From assembly GCA_964531675.1 (NCBI GenBank), contig CAZHFW010000021.1, forward strand, positions 1 through 64,000: DNA of 64,000 nucleotides, given 5' to 3'. Numbering within the stretch: position 1 is the stretch's first letter; every line of letters begins with the position of its first letter. A model generated the notes under the pieces. It had not been told where the DNA came from, searched no databases, and saw nothing but the letters and a program-made list of their open reading frames with translations. Positions 35,739 to 43,551 of this stretch are shown here, piece after piece. The translations under genes were made by a program, and so were the position numbers. The DNA is from CAZHFW01 sp964531675 (GTDB taxonomy: Bacteria; Planctomycetota; Phycisphaerae; Phycisphaerales; UBA1924).

Positions 35739-36392
35739 GTGGAGCCGGTCCCCGCCCCGATTCGCGTCGTCCTCGCCAGGCCCCGGTTTGTCGTGATCGA
35801 CAAGCCCTCGGGGATGCTCTCGGTCCCCGGGATCGGCGCCGACAAGCAAGACTGCGCCGTCGCCCGCGTCCGCGCGATGTTCCCGGGCGCGACCGGCCCG
35901 ATGATGGTCCACCGCCTCGATACCGACACCTCGGGCCTGCTCCTGATCGCCCTGGATCCCGGCGCGCAGAGCGCTCTGTCCAAGCAGTTCGAGGCCCGCA
36001 CCGTCAGCAAGGCCTACACCGCGGTCCTCGATGGCCCCGTCAACCCCGACGAAGGCGTCATCGACCTTCCCATGCGCCTCGACCCCGACAACCGGCCTTA
36101 CCAGATCGTCGACTATCTCTACGGCAGGCCCGCCCGCTCACGCTTCCGCGTGCTCGAACGCTCCGGCCCGCGCACCCGCGTCCGCTTCGAGCCCATCACC
36201 GGACGGACCCACCAGCTCCGCATCCACGCCGCCCATCCGTGCGGCCTCAACGCGCCCATCCTGGGCGATCCGCTCTACCACCCGCTCGGGCGCAGCGTGC
36301 ATCCCAGGCTCTTTCTCCACGCGGGCGAACTGGCCTTCCACGATCCCGATTCGGGCGATCGCGTCGAAGTCCAATCGGACACGCCGTTCTGA
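35739..36392 (+). CDS. RluA-family pseudouridine synthase
   Basis: Converts uridine to pseudouridine in rRNA or tRNA. The catalytic block is GPMMVHRLDTDTSGLLLIAL, with the invariant Asp in HRLD; also FVVIDKPSGMLSVPG, SKAYTAVLDG, RTHQLRIHAAH and ILGDPLY. The 217-residue size means a bare catalytic domain without an S4 RNA-binding domain, as in RluA itself. Target position cannot be named. The GTG start is supported by the TACCCT box five bases upstream. Convergent with the GAF-domain gene. Confidence 0.92.
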   Translation: MEPVPAPIRVVLARPRFVVIDKPSGMLSVPGIGADKQDCAVARVRAMFPGATGPMMVHRLDTDTSGLLLIALDPGAQSALSKQFEARTVSKAYTAVLDGPVNPDEGVIDLPMRLDPDNRPYQIVDYLYGRPARSRFRVLERSGPRTRVRFEPITGRTHQLRIHAAHPCGLNAPILGDPLYHPLGRSVHPRLFLHAGELAFHDPDSGDRVEVQSDTPF

Positions 36393-36413
36393 CCTCGCCC
36401 GCGGGACGCCTCG

Positions 36414-36944
36414 TCAGACCCTGATCACATCCGCGGGAATCGCGCTCGAGAGCCCGAGCGTCTCGCACAGAGCCGCCATGCCAGTCCGGTCCGCATCCGT
36501 GAATGCGAACGTCTCATGGCTGTCGGCGTCGAGCACGCCCCAGCACGTGCCGTCGGCGTTGAGCATCGGGAGCACCAGCTCCGCCTTGTCGCGCGGATCG
36601 CACGCGATGTAGTTCGGGCCGAGCGTCGCGACGTCGTCCACCAGGATCGGACGGCGTTCCTTCCAGCCCCGCCCGCAGCACCCATGCAACCCGATCGGCG
36701 AGCACGCGGGCTTGTCACGCCGCACATCCAGCACCATCTGGTCCGTCCCGTCCACCTTCGAGTAGAACCCGATCCAGGAGAGCCCCTGACCATGGAACGC
36801 GTCCCAGAGCAGATCGCAGCACAGCGCCATGCGATCAAGCCTGGTCCCGCTCTGACCCCGCGCCCGTGCCTTGGCGAGCAGCGGCTGATAGTCGCGCACG
36901 AACTTTGGCGTCGTCAGCTTTTCCTTGGTCTGCGTATGGCTCAT
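36414..36944 (-). CDS. GAF-domain protein, free methionine-(R)-sulfoxide reductase-like
   Basis: A 176-residue single GAF domain. It carries features of free-Met-R-sulfoxide reductase (fRMsr): LSWIGFY, RRDKPACSPIGLHGCCGRG and NYIACDPRDKAELVLPML, then GVLDADSHE. These give three cysteine positions (PAC, GCC, IAC) like those used by fRMsr for sulfoxide reduction and disulfide exchange. The sequence between them differs from the usual VCG context, having GCCGRG, so activity is likely but not certain. It starts at ATG 36944 after AAAGGACCGACG. It is downstream of rpsR but separated by a terminator. Confidence 0.8.
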   Translation of the reverse strand: MSHTQTKEKLTTPKFVRDYQPLLAKARARGQSGTRLDRMALCCDLLWDAFHGQGLSWIGFYSKVDGTDQMVLDVRRDKPACSPIGLHGCCGRGWKERRPILVDDVATLGPNYIACDPRDKAELVLPMLNADGTCWGVLDADSHETFAFTDADRTGMAALCETLGLSSAIPADVIRV

Positions 36945-36981
36945 CGTCGGTCCTTTGCCAAGCCTCCCCGATCCGCGCATG

Positions 36982-37009
36982 AAAAAGGGACGCTTACCGT
37001 GCGTCCCTT
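36982..37009 (-). terminator. Rho-independent terminator of rpsR
   Basis: On the minus strand: AAGGGACGC, 7-base loop, GCGTCCCTT, then T-run TTTC; a perfect 9-bp stem 23 bp after the rpsR stop. Confidence 0.9.
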
Positions 37010-37031
37010 CATCGAACCAGATCGCGATCGC

Positions 37032-37274
37032 TTACAGCGTCGCGCTGGTGTACGGCAGCAGCCCCATGAAACGGGCCCGCTTGATCGCCTGGCCCAGCAG
37101 ACGCTGCTCCGAGGCGGTCGTGCTGGCGCGCTTGCGGCCCATGATCTTGCCGTTGGGGCTCATCAGACGACGGAGCGTCTCAACGTCCTTCCAATCGACA
37201 TAGGCCACGTTCTTCCCGCTGGTCTTGGCAACCTTGGGCTTGGGTCCGCTCGCGAAACGCTGGAACTTGCTCAT
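37032..37274 (-). CDS. rpsR: 30S ribosomal protein S18
   Basis: Small subunit ribosomal protein, 80 residues. The family blocks are VDWKDVETLRRLMSPNGKIMGRKRASTTASEQRLLGQAIKRARFMGLLPYT, including the I-x-GRKR-T/S-x-T-S/A-x-x-E-Q-R-x-L-x-x-A-I-K-R-A-R signature. It is not next to rpsF, ssb or rplI, the usual partners. A terminator follows, so it appears to be its own unit. A TAAGAT hexamer lies about 95 bp upstream (37369-37374, minus strand), but without a clear -35. I see no strong Shine-Dalgarno sequence. Confidence 0.98.
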   Translation of the reverse strand: MSKFQRFASGPKPKVAKTSGKNVAYVDWKDVETLRRLMSPNGKIMGRKRASTTASEQRLLGQAIKRARFMGLLPYTSATL

Positions 37275-37463
37275 GGGTCTCGAACTTCCGTCTGTTCACG
37301 CCGTCGTGGACTTCGGCCCGGACTCCCGCACGTTGCGGGGACTGCGCCGGGCGGCGGCGTGGGTTGAGATCTTAGGCCCGCCCCTCCCCGGGATCGACGC
37401 CGGCCCACGCCATGCCCTCCCAAACCCGAGGTTGAACGGATTTTGTTTGGTATTTGCGCGACT

Positions 37464-37949
37464 CTAGCTCCGCCGGCAGAGGGAGAGCCGGCCCGGGCCG
37501 GTCAGCAGGATCAGGACGCCCACCCCCGCCAGGCTGGCGTTCTGGATCATGTTGCAGGTGCCCAGGGGCCCGGTGCAGAAGAGCTCGTACTTCCCGAAGC
37601 ACCCGCACGTGACGTTCAGGCCCCGGTCGAGCACCGACCAGATCCCCGCGATGAACGCGCCGAGCTGAAGGATCGACATGAACGCCGCCGCCCGGGTCCA
37701 GACGCCCAGGATGAGCATCGCGCCGCAGATCGCCTCGAGCCAGGGAACGACGAACGTCGCCAGGATCGCCAGGTGATCGGGGAGGATCTTGAACGCCTTG
37801 ACGGAGAACGCGAAGGCTTGCGGGTCGTTGAGCTTGTTGTACGCCGCGAACGCCATCACGCCGCCGAGGAAGAGCCTCGCGAGCAGCGCGAGCACCGAGC
37901 GGATCAGTCCCGGCGCGCTGGTGGAAGAATTGCAATCGCACCCGCTCAC
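37464..37949 (-). CDS. DoxX/MauE-like membrane protein with redox-type CGCFG motif
   Basis: A 161-residue membrane protein starting at GTG 37949 and overlapping the rhodanese stop by 4 bp (GTGA). Four hydrophobic helices fit DoxX/MauE. Between helices 3 and 4 lies NVTCGCFGKYELFCTGPLGTCN (CGC at 115-117, further Cys near 125 and 132), a cysteine pattern typical of redox-associated MauE-like proteins rather than plain DoxX. A thiol-disulfide partner role is an inference, supported by its operon with a rhodanese and a DUF1573 protein. The longest upstream frame is not the gene: the codons before 37949 overlap the rhodanese coding sequence. Confidence 0.82.
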   Translation of the reverse strand: MSGCDCNSSTSAPGLIRSVLALLARLFLGGVMAFAAYNKLNDPQAFAFSVKAFKILPDHLAILATFVVPWLEAICGAMLILGVWTRAAAFMSILQLGAFIAGIWSVLDRGLNVTCGCFGKYELFCTGPLGTCNMIQNASLAGVGVLILLTGPGRLSLCRRS

Positions 37950-38575
37950 TTGGGCGCTCCCTTCTCGATCGGATATCCCGCAGCCTGCCAGGCCGGGAAT
38001 CCATCGTGGAAGATGTGGAGCTTGGTGAACCCGAACTGCTTGAGCAGGATCGCCAGGTTCTCCGACGCGTCGCATGTGCCGCCGGCGCAGTAGATCACCG
38101 TGATGTCGTCGGGATTGAGCAGATCGAGCTCGCCGGGAAGCTTGGCTCCCGACATCATCCCCGCGGTCAGGTGCACCGACCCCTTGATCCAGCCTTCCTC
38201 GCGCTCGTGCTCTTCGCGGGCGTCGATGAAGGGCGAGCCCTTGTCGAAGAGCGCCTTGGCCTGTTCGAGCGAGAGGTGGACCGGCAGCGGTTGTTCCGTG
38301 CTCGCCGCTCCGGTGCTGGGTGCTGCTCCGGTCGCCGCCTTGCCAGGCGCCGCGGGATTGGTGTTCCCAGGCGACGCGTCCTCGAGCTTCAACGTCACCG
38401 GCGTGCGCCACGAATGGCCGCTGCCCGCGACCACCGCGAGCAGCGTGATCGCCAGGCACTTGGCGACGAAGCCCACGAGCCCGCTCGATCCGCATCCTCG
38501 GCGGCAACCTTTGCCAGCGCAGCCTCCGCCGCCGCAGCACCCGCCGGATTTCTCACCGACCGCTGATTCGCTCAT
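37946..38575 (-). CDS. Rhodanese-domain membrane protein with Cys-rich N-terminus
   Basis: A 209-residue protein with one rhodanese domain. The active-site loop is IYCAGGTCDAS, with catalytic Cys163 and the six-residue CAGGTC loop seen in sulfurtransferases, preceded by FIDAREEHEREEGWIKGSVHL. A membrane helix at about residues 33-51 makes it an anchored, probably periplasm-facing rhodanese. The N-terminus is unusually rich in Cys and Gly (Cys 13, 14, 19, 24 and 28 within 16 residues), which could bind metal or sulfur. ATG 38575 is the obvious start. It forms an operon with the DUF1573 gene upstream and the DoxX-like gene downstream. Confidence 0.87.
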   Translation of the reverse strand: MSESAVGEKSGGCCGGGGCAGKGCRRGCGSSGLVGFVAKCLAITLLAVVAGSGHSWRTPVTLKLEDASPGNTNPAAPGKAATGAAPSTGAASTEQPLPVHLSLEQAKALFDKGSPFIDAREEHEREEGWIKGSVHLTAGMMSGAKLPGELDLLNPDDITVIYCAGGTCDASENLAILLKQFGFTKLHIFHDGFPAWQAAGYPIEKGAPK

Positions 38576-38612
38576 GGCGCACCGACTCCCCGGAGGACGA
38601 ACCAGCCGCAAC

Positions 38613-39848
38613 TCACTGCGACGTGCGGATGGTGCCGAAGAACGGCAGGCGGATCTTCTCTTCCATCGGAACGTCGGTGACGATCAGCAGATCGCCCCGC
38701 ACGATCCCGGTCCGGTCCATCGCGGTCCCCGTCACCTCCACGGTGTACTCCGTGGGCTTGGCGGGGTCGTTGGGCGTGAACGTGACGTTCAGCGCCTGGC
38801 CCGAGGGCGTGTCGGCCGTCACCGAAACCACCTTGAACGACTTGTTGTCGCGGTGGGAGAGCTTGGCGGTCGCTTTGATCGCATCGCCGGGCCTGACCGA
38901 CCCGAAGGAGACTCGCGCCGGCTGCATGTACACGTCACCCTGCACGCTGCCCACGACCTGGAAGCTGATCAGAGGCTTGTTCTTGTCGGTCGTGCGGATG
39001 GTGCCCGAGGCGCGGATCTCGCCCACGGGGTGCTTGTCGGAGACGGTGGCCTCAATGGTGGCGCGAGCCGCGGGCTTGCCATCAAGCTCGATCTTCTCCG
39101 ACTTGATGACCTTGATCGGCACGAACGTGGGGTCCGAGCTGGTCACGTCGGTGACCGCACCCTCGGGGTCGCGGAACGTCACGGTGACCGTGATCTTCCG
39201 CTCCTCGGTTTTGCGCACCACGCCGGCCTGCGCGATCGTCGGGTCGACCGACACGACAGGCTGCACGTCGGCCTGGATCGTGAGCATCGTGCGCTGCATC
39301 GCGGGGTCGTTGGTGGTGATGGTGATGGTCTGGTTCTGACGCCCGTGCTTGTTGCGCGGGTTGTAGGTCACCTTGATCTCGCCGCTCTCGCCCGGCTCGT
39401 ACTCGCGCTTCTCGAGATTGGGGAGCGTGCACCCGCAGGTCGCCTTCATGTCGACGATCTTGAGGGTCTGGTTGCCCTTGTTGGTGAACTTGAAGACGTG
39501 CACCGCGTCCTCGACGTCCGGGATGTTCCCGAACGCGTGGCTCGACTCCTCAAAGACCATGTTCGGACGGTCCTTGATGCTCGCGGGATCGACAGGCTGG
39601 GTCTGTTCGGTCGCGGGCTGCACAGCGGGCTGGGCTGCGGGTTGGGCTGCAGGCTGAGCTGCCGGTTGATTGGCGGGCTTGGCCGCCTGCGGCGTCTGCT
39701 GCTTCTTGAGCTCGTCGATCTTCACCGGCGTCGCGGGCTTCGCGGCCGGGGGAGGAGGCTGCACAAGCTGGGCCGACGTCACGCCGGCAAGAGCGACCAA
39801 AGCAGCAACGCTGACGCAAACACGGCTCGACGCACGCGAGGCAGGCAT
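38613..39848 (-). CDS. Exported DUF1573 protein (Ig-like, HYDIN/ASH-type domain)
   Basis: A 411-residue exported protein. Signal peptide at residues 1-26 (VCVSVAALVALAGVTSA). A Pro/Ala/Gln linker (28-85) with PAAQ repeats follows, then a DUF1573 domain with the hallmark KATCGCTLPNLEKREYEPGESGEIKVTYNPR (CGC at 138-140). The C-terminal part is two more beta-sandwich units (PTFVPIKVIKSEKIELDGKPAARATIEATV, LPFFGTIRT). GGAGGA lies just upstream of ATG 39848. The DUF1573 function is unknown, but the neighbours (rhodanese, DoxX/MauE-like) suggest an envelope sulfur or redox pathway. Confidence 0.9.
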   Translation of the reverse strand: MPASRASSRVCVSVAALVALAGVTSAQLVQPPPPAAKPATPVKIDELKKQQTPQAAKPANQPAAQPAAQPAAQPAVQPATEQTQPVDPASIKDRPNMVFEESSHAFGNIPDVEDAVHVFKFTNKGNQTLKIVDMKATCGCTLPNLEKREYEPGESGEIKVTYNPRNKHGRQNQTITITTNDPAMQRTMLTIQADVQPVVSVDPTIAQAGVVRKTEERKITVTVTFRDPEGAVTDVTSSDPTFVPIKVIKSEKIELDGKPAARATIEATVSDKHPVGEIRASGTIRTTDKNKPLISFQVVGSVQGDVYMQPARVSFGSVRPGDAIKATAKLSHRDNKSFKVVSVTADTPSGQALNVTFTPNDPAKPTEYTVEVTGTAMDRTGIVRGDLLIVTDVPMEEKIRLPFFGTIRTSQ

Positions 39849-40024
39849 GTGATTCCTCCAAAGAGTTCGCGAGCCCGTACGAACCGGGCCGCCGCTGTGT
39901 TCTTCGCCGCCAAAGGTAGCCGCGCTCGGGAATCCCTCGCAGGTCCGATCACATCCCGCGCGGTGCACCTCCCACCCGCCGGGGAACCCTAACAAGACAC
40001 GATCGACAGTTCGCTCAGGCTCGA

Positions 40025-41044
40025 TCAGACTGACGACGCCATGTCGACGGTCGGAAGCACCCGGGCGCTCCACCATCCGCCGCAATTCTCACACAGAAGC
40101 GAGACACCGAGCCGCTCGTCCGCCGCCTTCAAAGCTCCGTCGCAGCATGGGCATGAACCGCGCCCGACTTGCGTCTTGCACCAGCGCGCCAGTTTGCGAC
40201 GTCGGAGCCGCTTCCCAAAGAAGTACGCGCCGACCCCGAGGAGCACCAAAGTGACCAGGAAGATTGCAAACAGCGCCGGGCCTAGCTCTCCATCGCGCAG
40301 GAAGACCAGCGTTCCGGCCGCTGCCCCCGCGATCGGCCCGATCCAGAGCTCCCAGCTCAGCGCGGGATGCAGATCGCTCGGCGTTCTATCCGCCTCCATT
40401 TCAAGGGCTCGCTTGGGCATGCGAATCGCGCACGGATACGCCCAGTTTCGCACATCATGCACCTTGGGTCTGGTCGGGCTGTCCGGGCGCGGCGGCTCGT
40501 CGAATCGCGCCGACGCCGCGAACGCTCCCAGCGACCACGCTGCGGAACACTCCGGACACACCACGCATCCATCCGCTTCTTCACTGAGCCCCGCGAGCGA
40601 TTGCCCGCATCCGGGGCAAAGCCCCCGCCGCAACGCCCAGTGGGTGATGGTCGGGATCTGACGCTGTCGCGCCCGTTTCCCCGGGCCGAGGAGCATGCCC
40701 ACATACGCAGCAAGGACCATCCCCGAGCAGAACAGCAGAGCTCGCTGCCACTCCGGCATCGCAAGCCCGCTGCGTTCGACAAGCTGCCAACCCAAGATCC
40801 AAACGAGCCCTCCAAACGAGACGCTCGACGCGGGCGAACCGAGAGCCCACGACCGCCAGTTGGGCTTGGGCACCGGGACAGGCTCTGCAACCCGCGGCGC
40901 GAGCTGTGGGAGCTTCTTCTGATCCGGATTCGGCGCAATCAGAACCCGTTGGCCCCGATGATCCGAGCCGTACACCGCCGGCGAAAGCAGTTCGCGGAGT
41001 TGGCGCGTCACGCGAGATGGTGTCTCCGGTTTGGTCAGGGTCAT
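40025..41044 (-). CDS. Membrane protein with two zinc-ribbon-like motifs, paralogue A
   Basis: A 339-residue protein with two membrane helices around residues 75-120 and two more around 265-305. It carries two zinc-ribbon-like cysteine groups. Group one is CPGCGQSLAGLSEEADGCVVCPECSAAW (Cys 143, 146, 160, 163, 166), and group two near the end is SCPCCDGALKAADERLGVSLLCENCGGWW. The gene directly upstream encodes a clear paralogue with the same order of blocks (SPAVYGSDHRGQRVLIAPNP against DPRVYAPDHRGMLVAIDPEL). I recognise no functional family; zinc binding is inferred from spacing. The start at ATG 41044 is provisional, because the frame extends upstream. Confidence 0.7.
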   Translation of the reverse strand: MTLTKPETPSRVTRQLRELLSPAVYGSDHRGQRVLIAPNPDQKKLPQLAPRVAEPVPVPKPNWRSWALGSPASSVSFGGLVWILGWQLVERSGLAMPEWQRALLFCSGMVLAAYVGMLLGPGKRARQRQIPTITHWALRRGLCPGCGQSLAGLSEEADGCVVCPECSAAWSLGAFAASARFDEPPRPDSPTRPKVHDVRNWAYPCAIRMPKRALEMEADRTPSDLHPALSWELWIGPIAGAAAGTLVFLRDGELGPALFAIFLVTLVLLGVGAYFFGKRLRRRKLARWCKTQVGRGSCPCCDGALKAADERLGVSLLCENCGGWWSARVLPTVDMASSV

Positions 41045-41133
41045 GTTCCCAACACTCACCTCAAGCGCGACAGGACGTTTGCTTCCCCAACACCGAAAGC
41101 AACGCTCGGCCCGCGATCTGCGGAGTTGCAATC

Positions 41134-42255
41134 CTACGTTGACTTCCGAGCTTCGCGATACTCCCGAGGGGCCCCGGAGTGCATGACGCGCACGAGCCCG
41201 GAAGGGGGCCAGGCGCCGCCGCACGCGGAGCAGATTCTCGCGTTCAGGAACCGGGAGGCTTGCAAGGGCAGCTCCGCTTCACAACAAGGGCACGTTCCGC
41301 GGAAAACGTCATCGCTCGCGATGAACGCCGCGGCTTTCGCGTCACTTGCTCCAGACGCAAACTCAGGAAAGAACCATCGGAGGATCGCCAATCCGACCCA
41401 GATGCTGGTGACATAGGCCTTGCCCGGCGCGCCGGTTAACGCCAATCCAATGAACCACGAGATCAACCCCGAGCCCAGCACGAGCTCCCGAGGTTCCGGC
41501 CAGAAGCTGACGCGCTCCTTCCGGTAAATCACGACCAGCCTCTTGACCTCCTCGGATTTCTGCCTTGCATGCAGCGCGTACTGCCACGACCGAACGTCCA
41601 CGATCACCGGCAGATCGTCCACCAGAGGCGGGGGTTTGTCGTAGGGATACTCGGCGAGGAACTCGGGTGCGTTCCACGCCGCCCCGCACTCGGAACACAC
41701 AACGCATCCGTCGTGCTCCGCCTGGAGATTCGCGATCGAGTACCCGCACGCCGGACAACGCTCCCGGCGGAGCAGCAGATGGATGTCTCGCGCATGCGCG
41801 GCAAGGCGTCTCGCTTTGCCGCTCCCGATCATGGAGTTGAGCGATCCCAGGCCGAACAGGACCGCGAGCGCCACCAGCGCCGCCAGCGCGGGCGGGATCG
41901 AAAGCGCTGATCCCAGGCCGTAGATCCATCGGATGACCCACACGACCGCACCCACCAGCAAGAGCAAGATCACGACCAGCGCCAGCGCGACGCTGATCCA
42001 TCCCCAGAGTCCGGAGGACTCGGCGTCGTCCTCGGGCGGGCGGATCTGCGCCTCCTTGAGGTTCAGCGCCGGTTCCTCGGGCGCACGCTTGGGCAGCTCG
42101 GGATCGATCGCAACGAGCATGCCGCGGTGGTCCGGCGCGTAGACGCGCGGGTCAAGGCGTGATCGCACCCGATGCAGAAAGCCCGAACTTCGCGTGGTGT
42201 CGCCCGGACCAGGCCAGCCCCCGCGCGCGGACTCCGATGACCCGGAGTCGCTCAA
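41134..42255 (-). CDS. Membrane protein with two zinc-ribbon-like motifs, paralogue B
   Basis: A 373-residue paralogue of the downstream gene. It has DPRVYAPDHRGMLVAIDPEL near residue 40, a double membrane segment (SVALALVVILLLLVGAVVWV and ALAALVALAVLFGL), then RCPACGYSIANLQAEHDGCVVCSECGAAW, and a second cysteine group GTCPCCEAELPLQASRFLNARICSACGGAW. The likely start is TTG 42255, because it overlaps the dus stop in the TTGA manner and has GAGGAGG 8 bases upstream. The in-frame ATG 42288 inside dus is less well supported. Probably cotranscribed as dus - B - A. No reaction can be proposed. Confidence 0.7.
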   Translation of the reverse strand: MSDSGSSESARGGWPGPGDTTRSSGFLHRVRSRLDPRVYAPDHRGMLVAIDPELPKRAPEEPALNLKEAQIRPPEDDAESSGLWGWISVALALVVILLLLVGAVVWVIRWIYGLGSALSIPPALAALVALAVLFGLGSLNSMIGSGKARRLAAHARDIHLLLRRERCPACGYSIANLQAEHDGCVVCSECGAAWNAPEFLAEYPYDKPPPLVDDLPVIVDVRSWQYALHARQKSEEVKRLVVIYRKERVSFWPEPRELVLGSGLISWFIGLALTGAPGKAYVTSIWVGLAILRWFFPEFASGASDAKAAAFIASDDVFRGTCPCCEAELPLQASRFLNARICSACGGAWPPSGLVRVMHSGAPREYREARKST

Positions 42256-43439
42256 ACCCCAGCCTCCTCGCGTTCGGACTCCATCCATCCGCCGCGGAGG
42301 CCTCCCGCGAGGAACTCATCCAGCGCCGCGTGCACCGCTTCGGGCGTCTTGGCGCCGCGCACACGCTCCTTCAGCGGCCGCACACCGATGATCTTCCCGT
42401 TCCTCGGATCGACCGTCATGAGCCGCTTGGCGAACCAGCTGATGCGCCGGTTGATCTGGAAGAGCGCGTAGCGATCATCGCGCTGCGTCCGCATGAGCTC
42501 GAAGAACCGCCGCACCGTCGCGATCTTCTCGGCTTCCGTCGGCTCGGCGGGCGTCGCGCCCGTGGTCTGGATCGCCCATCCATCGCGGAAGATCCAGGGC
42601 GTGGAGAGCGCCCCGCGCCCGATCATCACGCCCGCGCAGCCGGTCTTCTGGATCATGCCGACAACATCGGGCGCCTCGCGCACGTCGCCATTGCCGATGA
42701 CCGGGATCGCCCTCGAACGCTGCGCCCCGCGCTGCACTTCCTCGACCACCCGCGCGATGCCCGCGTGCTGGACTTCGCCCTGGAACTTCATCTCGGTCGT
42801 GCGCCCGTGCACCGTGACGCCCACCACGCCCACGTCCGCGAGCATCCGCGCCAGCTGAGGCGAGCAGGCCTGCCCCGCCAGATAGTCAGAGGTCGACCAG
42901 CACAGGCGCATCTTGCACGTCAGAGGCACCGCCATGCGTCCGCTGCGCGTCAACGCTTCAGGATTCACCAGTGCCGCGCCCCCGAGACGGCGCGACCACT
43001 CCTCGGCATCCAGCGGGCACTTGTCGAGCTCCTGCACCACCCGCGCCGCGATCGCCACCGCCCGGCTCAGGTCCGTGAGAAGCTTCGACCCGCCATCCTT
43101 CTTGGTCACCTTGTCGACCGGACATCCCATGTTGATGTCCACGATCGTCGCGCCGTGCTCCACCGCCCAGCGGGCGCCCTCGGCCATGATCTCCGGATCG
43201 CTCCCGTAGAGCTGCATGCCCACAGGCTTGTCGAACGCGTCGGTCTTGGCCAGATCCAGGCTCGTCGCGGTCCCACGCAGCAGCCCCTGCGGGCTCAACA
43301 GGTCCGTGCACGCCAGCCCCACGCCTCCCCATTCCCGGCACACCGTGCGGAACGCCAGATCGCAATACCCCGCGATGGGCGCCAGCAGCAGGTTCGTCGC
43401 CAGACGAATCGGCCCGAGTTGGAGAGGTTCCCCGATCAC
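42252..43439 (-). CDS. dus: tRNA-dihydrouridine synthase (DusB-like)
   Basis: FMN-dependent reduction of uridine to dihydrouridine in the tRNA D-loop. 395 residues, TIM barrel with ATNLLLAPIAGYCDLAFRTVCREWGG, QLYGSDPEIMAEGAR, IVDINMGCPVDKVTKKDGGSKLL (the catalytic Cys motif NMGCP), PLTCKMR, VTVHGRTTEMKFQG, PVIGNGDV and GVMIGRGAL. The DusB-type helical C-terminus follows. The start GTG 43439 is preceded by TAGAAT at 6 bases. It heads a putative three-gene operon with the two zinc-ribbon paralogues. Confidence 0.95.
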   Translation of the reverse strand: MIGEPLQLGPIRLATNLLLAPIAGYCDLAFRTVCREWGGVGLACTDLLSPQGLLRGTATSLDLAKTDAFDKPVGMQLYGSDPEIMAEGARWAVEHGATIVDINMGCPVDKVTKKDGGSKLLTDLSRAVAIAARVVQELDKCPLDAEEWSRRLGGAALVNPEALTRSGRMAVPLTCKMRLCWSTSDYLAGQACSPQLARMLADVGVVGVTVHGRTTEMKFQGEVQHAGIARVVEEVQRGAQRSRAIPVIGNGDVREAPDVVGMIQKTGCAGVMIGRGALSTPWIFRDGWAIQTTGATPAEPTEAEKIATVRRFFELMRTQRDDRYALFQINRRISWFAKRLMTVDPRNGKIIGVRPLKERVRGAKTPEAVHAALDEFLAGGLRGGWMESEREEAGV

Positions 43440-43445
43440 GCGGAG

Positions 43446-43451
43446 ATTCTA
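43446..43451 (-). promoter_or_regulatory. -10-like box TAGAAT, 6 nt before dus GTG
   Basis: Minus-strand TAGAAT, six bases, then GTG 43439; the nearest of the series to the TATAAT consensus. Supports the GTG start. Confidence 0.55.
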
Positions 43452-43538
43452 GGGGTTCAGACGCCCGCGCCCGACCAGCGCCCCGCGCACCAAAGTCTCA
43501 CAGACCCGCGACGCCGATCGGTGTCCCCGCTCCCAACC

Positions 43539-43544
43539 TATCCT
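43539..43544 (+). promoter_or_regulatory. -10-like box TATCCT, 7 nt before the ABC permease start
   Basis: TATCCT, seven bases, then ATG 43552. It is divergent from the dus box about 90 bp away. Confidence 0.5.
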
Positions 43545-43551
43545 GCACCCC

